A stretch of DNA of 64,000 nucleotides, taken from contig OV277871.1 in assembly GCA_922989275.2 (NCBI GenBank), positions 60,843,848-60,907,847 on the forward strand. Direction: 5' to 3'. The stretch is from Gari tellinella (Eukaryota; Mollusca; Bivalvia; Cardiida; Psammobiidae). This document shows positions 62,974 to 64,000 of the stretch, piece after piece. The notes under the pieces were generated by a model that made no database searches, was not told the DNA's origin, and saw only the letters and a list, made by a program, of their open reading frames with translations. Positions within the stretch are counted from its first letter, which is position 1. Each line of letters starts with the position of its first letter. Position numbers and translations under genes: made by a program.

Positions 62974-64000
62974 TTAGCTCACCTGAGCTAGCTCAGGGTG
63001 AGCTTTTGCAATCCTTGAATGTCCGTCGTCAACAATTTTAGTGTTTACACTCTAGAGGCCACAATATTTATCCAATCTTTCTCAAACTTGCTCAGGTGGT
63101 ATATTGCCATAAGAGCTCGGATGAGTTCGATTATGGTTGAAATCGGACAAATAGGTCATGAGTTATCTACCTTTGAATTGCTGAAAATGCCATATTTAAC
63201 AGTGTTTACAATTTTTATCCAATACATCTCAAACTTGCTCAGATTGTATATGACTATAAGAGTTCAGATGAGTTTGATTATGGTTGAAATCAGATTTATA
63301 GGTCGATAGTTATCTACCTTTGAATTGCTGAAAATTCCATATTTAACGATATTTACACTCTAGAGGCCACAAATTTTATCCAATCTTTCTTAAACTTACT
63401 CAGATTGTATATTACCATAAGACTTCAGATGAGTTTTATTATGGTTGTAATCGGATCAATAGGTCAAGAGTTATCTACCTTTGAATTGCTGAAAATGATA
63501 TATTTAACAGTGTTTACGCTCTAGAGGCCACAATATTTATCCCAGCTCTCTCAAACTTGTGCAGATTGTATATGACCTTAAGAGTTCATAAAAGAGTGAT
63601 TATGGTTGGAATCCGACAAATAGATCAAGAGATATCTACCTTTGAATTGCTGAAAATGCCATATTTTACAGCGTTTACACTCTTGCAACCACAGTTTTCA
63701 ATGGATTTTGATTATACTTGTACACAAAGGATGTAGCTATACGTTCTCGAAGGAGTGCAATTATTGTTGAAATGTAATCATTGTGGCAATAGTTACCTGC
63801 CTTTGATATACTTTGAAATGCTAGAAAAAGGCTTCATTTCGATCAGTATTGTTTAGGCTCTAGTTATTTGCCTTTGATGTACTCTACTATACTACAGTAG
63901 GTCGACAAACTTGAAAGGATTTAGAATAAAACGGGTGAAATTCAAAGGTAAAGCTATCGGGCTTCATTACAAATGGTGAGCGATATCAGGGCCTTCAGTC
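62974..64000 (+). mobile_element. HINE-like family B, runs off the window
   Basis: Hairpin GAGCTAGCTCAGGGTGAGC, very short microsatellite, five units of about 160 bp, and a tail almost identical to 3460-3780. The 3' hairpin is reached at the window edge. Confidence 0.85.

Overview
The window looks like non-coding euchromatin of a marine bivalve mollusc, most likely a heterodont clam. This is inferred from the very dense population of short interspersed elements that begin TTAGCTCACC and end CTCTTG, from tRNA-derived SINEs, and from a single recognisable host exon, which matches the fragile-X (FMR1/FXR) family. The sequence is AT-rich, intron-like and almost wholly built of nested transposable elements. 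No rRNA, CRISPR, operon or complete host gene was seen.

The one convincing host coding piece is a 155-nt + strand exon at 49483-49637. It encodes part of the second Tudor/Agenet domain of an FMRP homologue and has canonical AG and GT splice sites. It is squeezed between a piggyBac-like MITE ending 22 bp upstream and a Helentron-like element starting 13 bp downstream. Much of the window may therefore be intron of that gene, although no other exon could be identified.

The dominant class, over 25 copies or fragments, is built on one blueprint. It has a 5' terminal hairpin, then a GTCCGTCGTCC-type microsatellite, then a tandem core of roughly 160-175 bp units, then an inverted copy of the 5' end, a 3' hairpin and a terminal TCTTG. 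Insertion is between two T bases without target duplication. This is the architecture established for Helentrons and their non-autonomous HINE derivatives, so I call the copies HINE-like and letter the families A to L by their 5' hairpin. A local duplication gives a filled and an empty site (25016-26287 against 23841-23846) and fixes the ends. Copies stack head to tail, nest in one another and recombine into chimeras. Layout: A at 1-603, 7670-9261 and 52429-54045; B at 2415-3794, 30852-31341, 55006-56243 and 62974-64000; C at 10614-11390 and 14121-15088; D at 23008-26811; E at 45771-47767; F, G and H at 16-20 kb, 37-42 kb and 50-62 kb; I at 29153-30249; J, K and L as single copies.

A second class is DNA-transposon MITEs. 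A piggyBac-like family (TTAA targets, termini TTAACCCATTACCCCATA) carries a long perfect hairpin and is scattered through 1-7 kb, 18 kb, 28-36 kb, 45-49 kb and 53 kb. There are TA-flanked pogo/Tigger-like MITEs (1152, 15302, 34520, 35756), CAGGG-ended elements with 5- and 6-bp duplications (1937-4938, 32437-33282), and a 3.3-kb long-inverted-repeat element with a CTGCAT duplication (7071-10391) that holds a SINE that itself holds a HINE. A 147-bp element sits, at exactly the same length, in the microsatellite of three different HINE families.

The only sizeable coding region is a 5'-truncated non-LTR retrotransposon on the minus strand (42549-45238). It is bounded by a 258-bp direct repeat that looks identical on both sides and abuts both ends of the element, which would be an extraordinarily long target-site duplication. 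Smaller coding relics are a retrotransposon C-terminus (12729-12983) and a BED zinc finger of hAT type (21119-21439).
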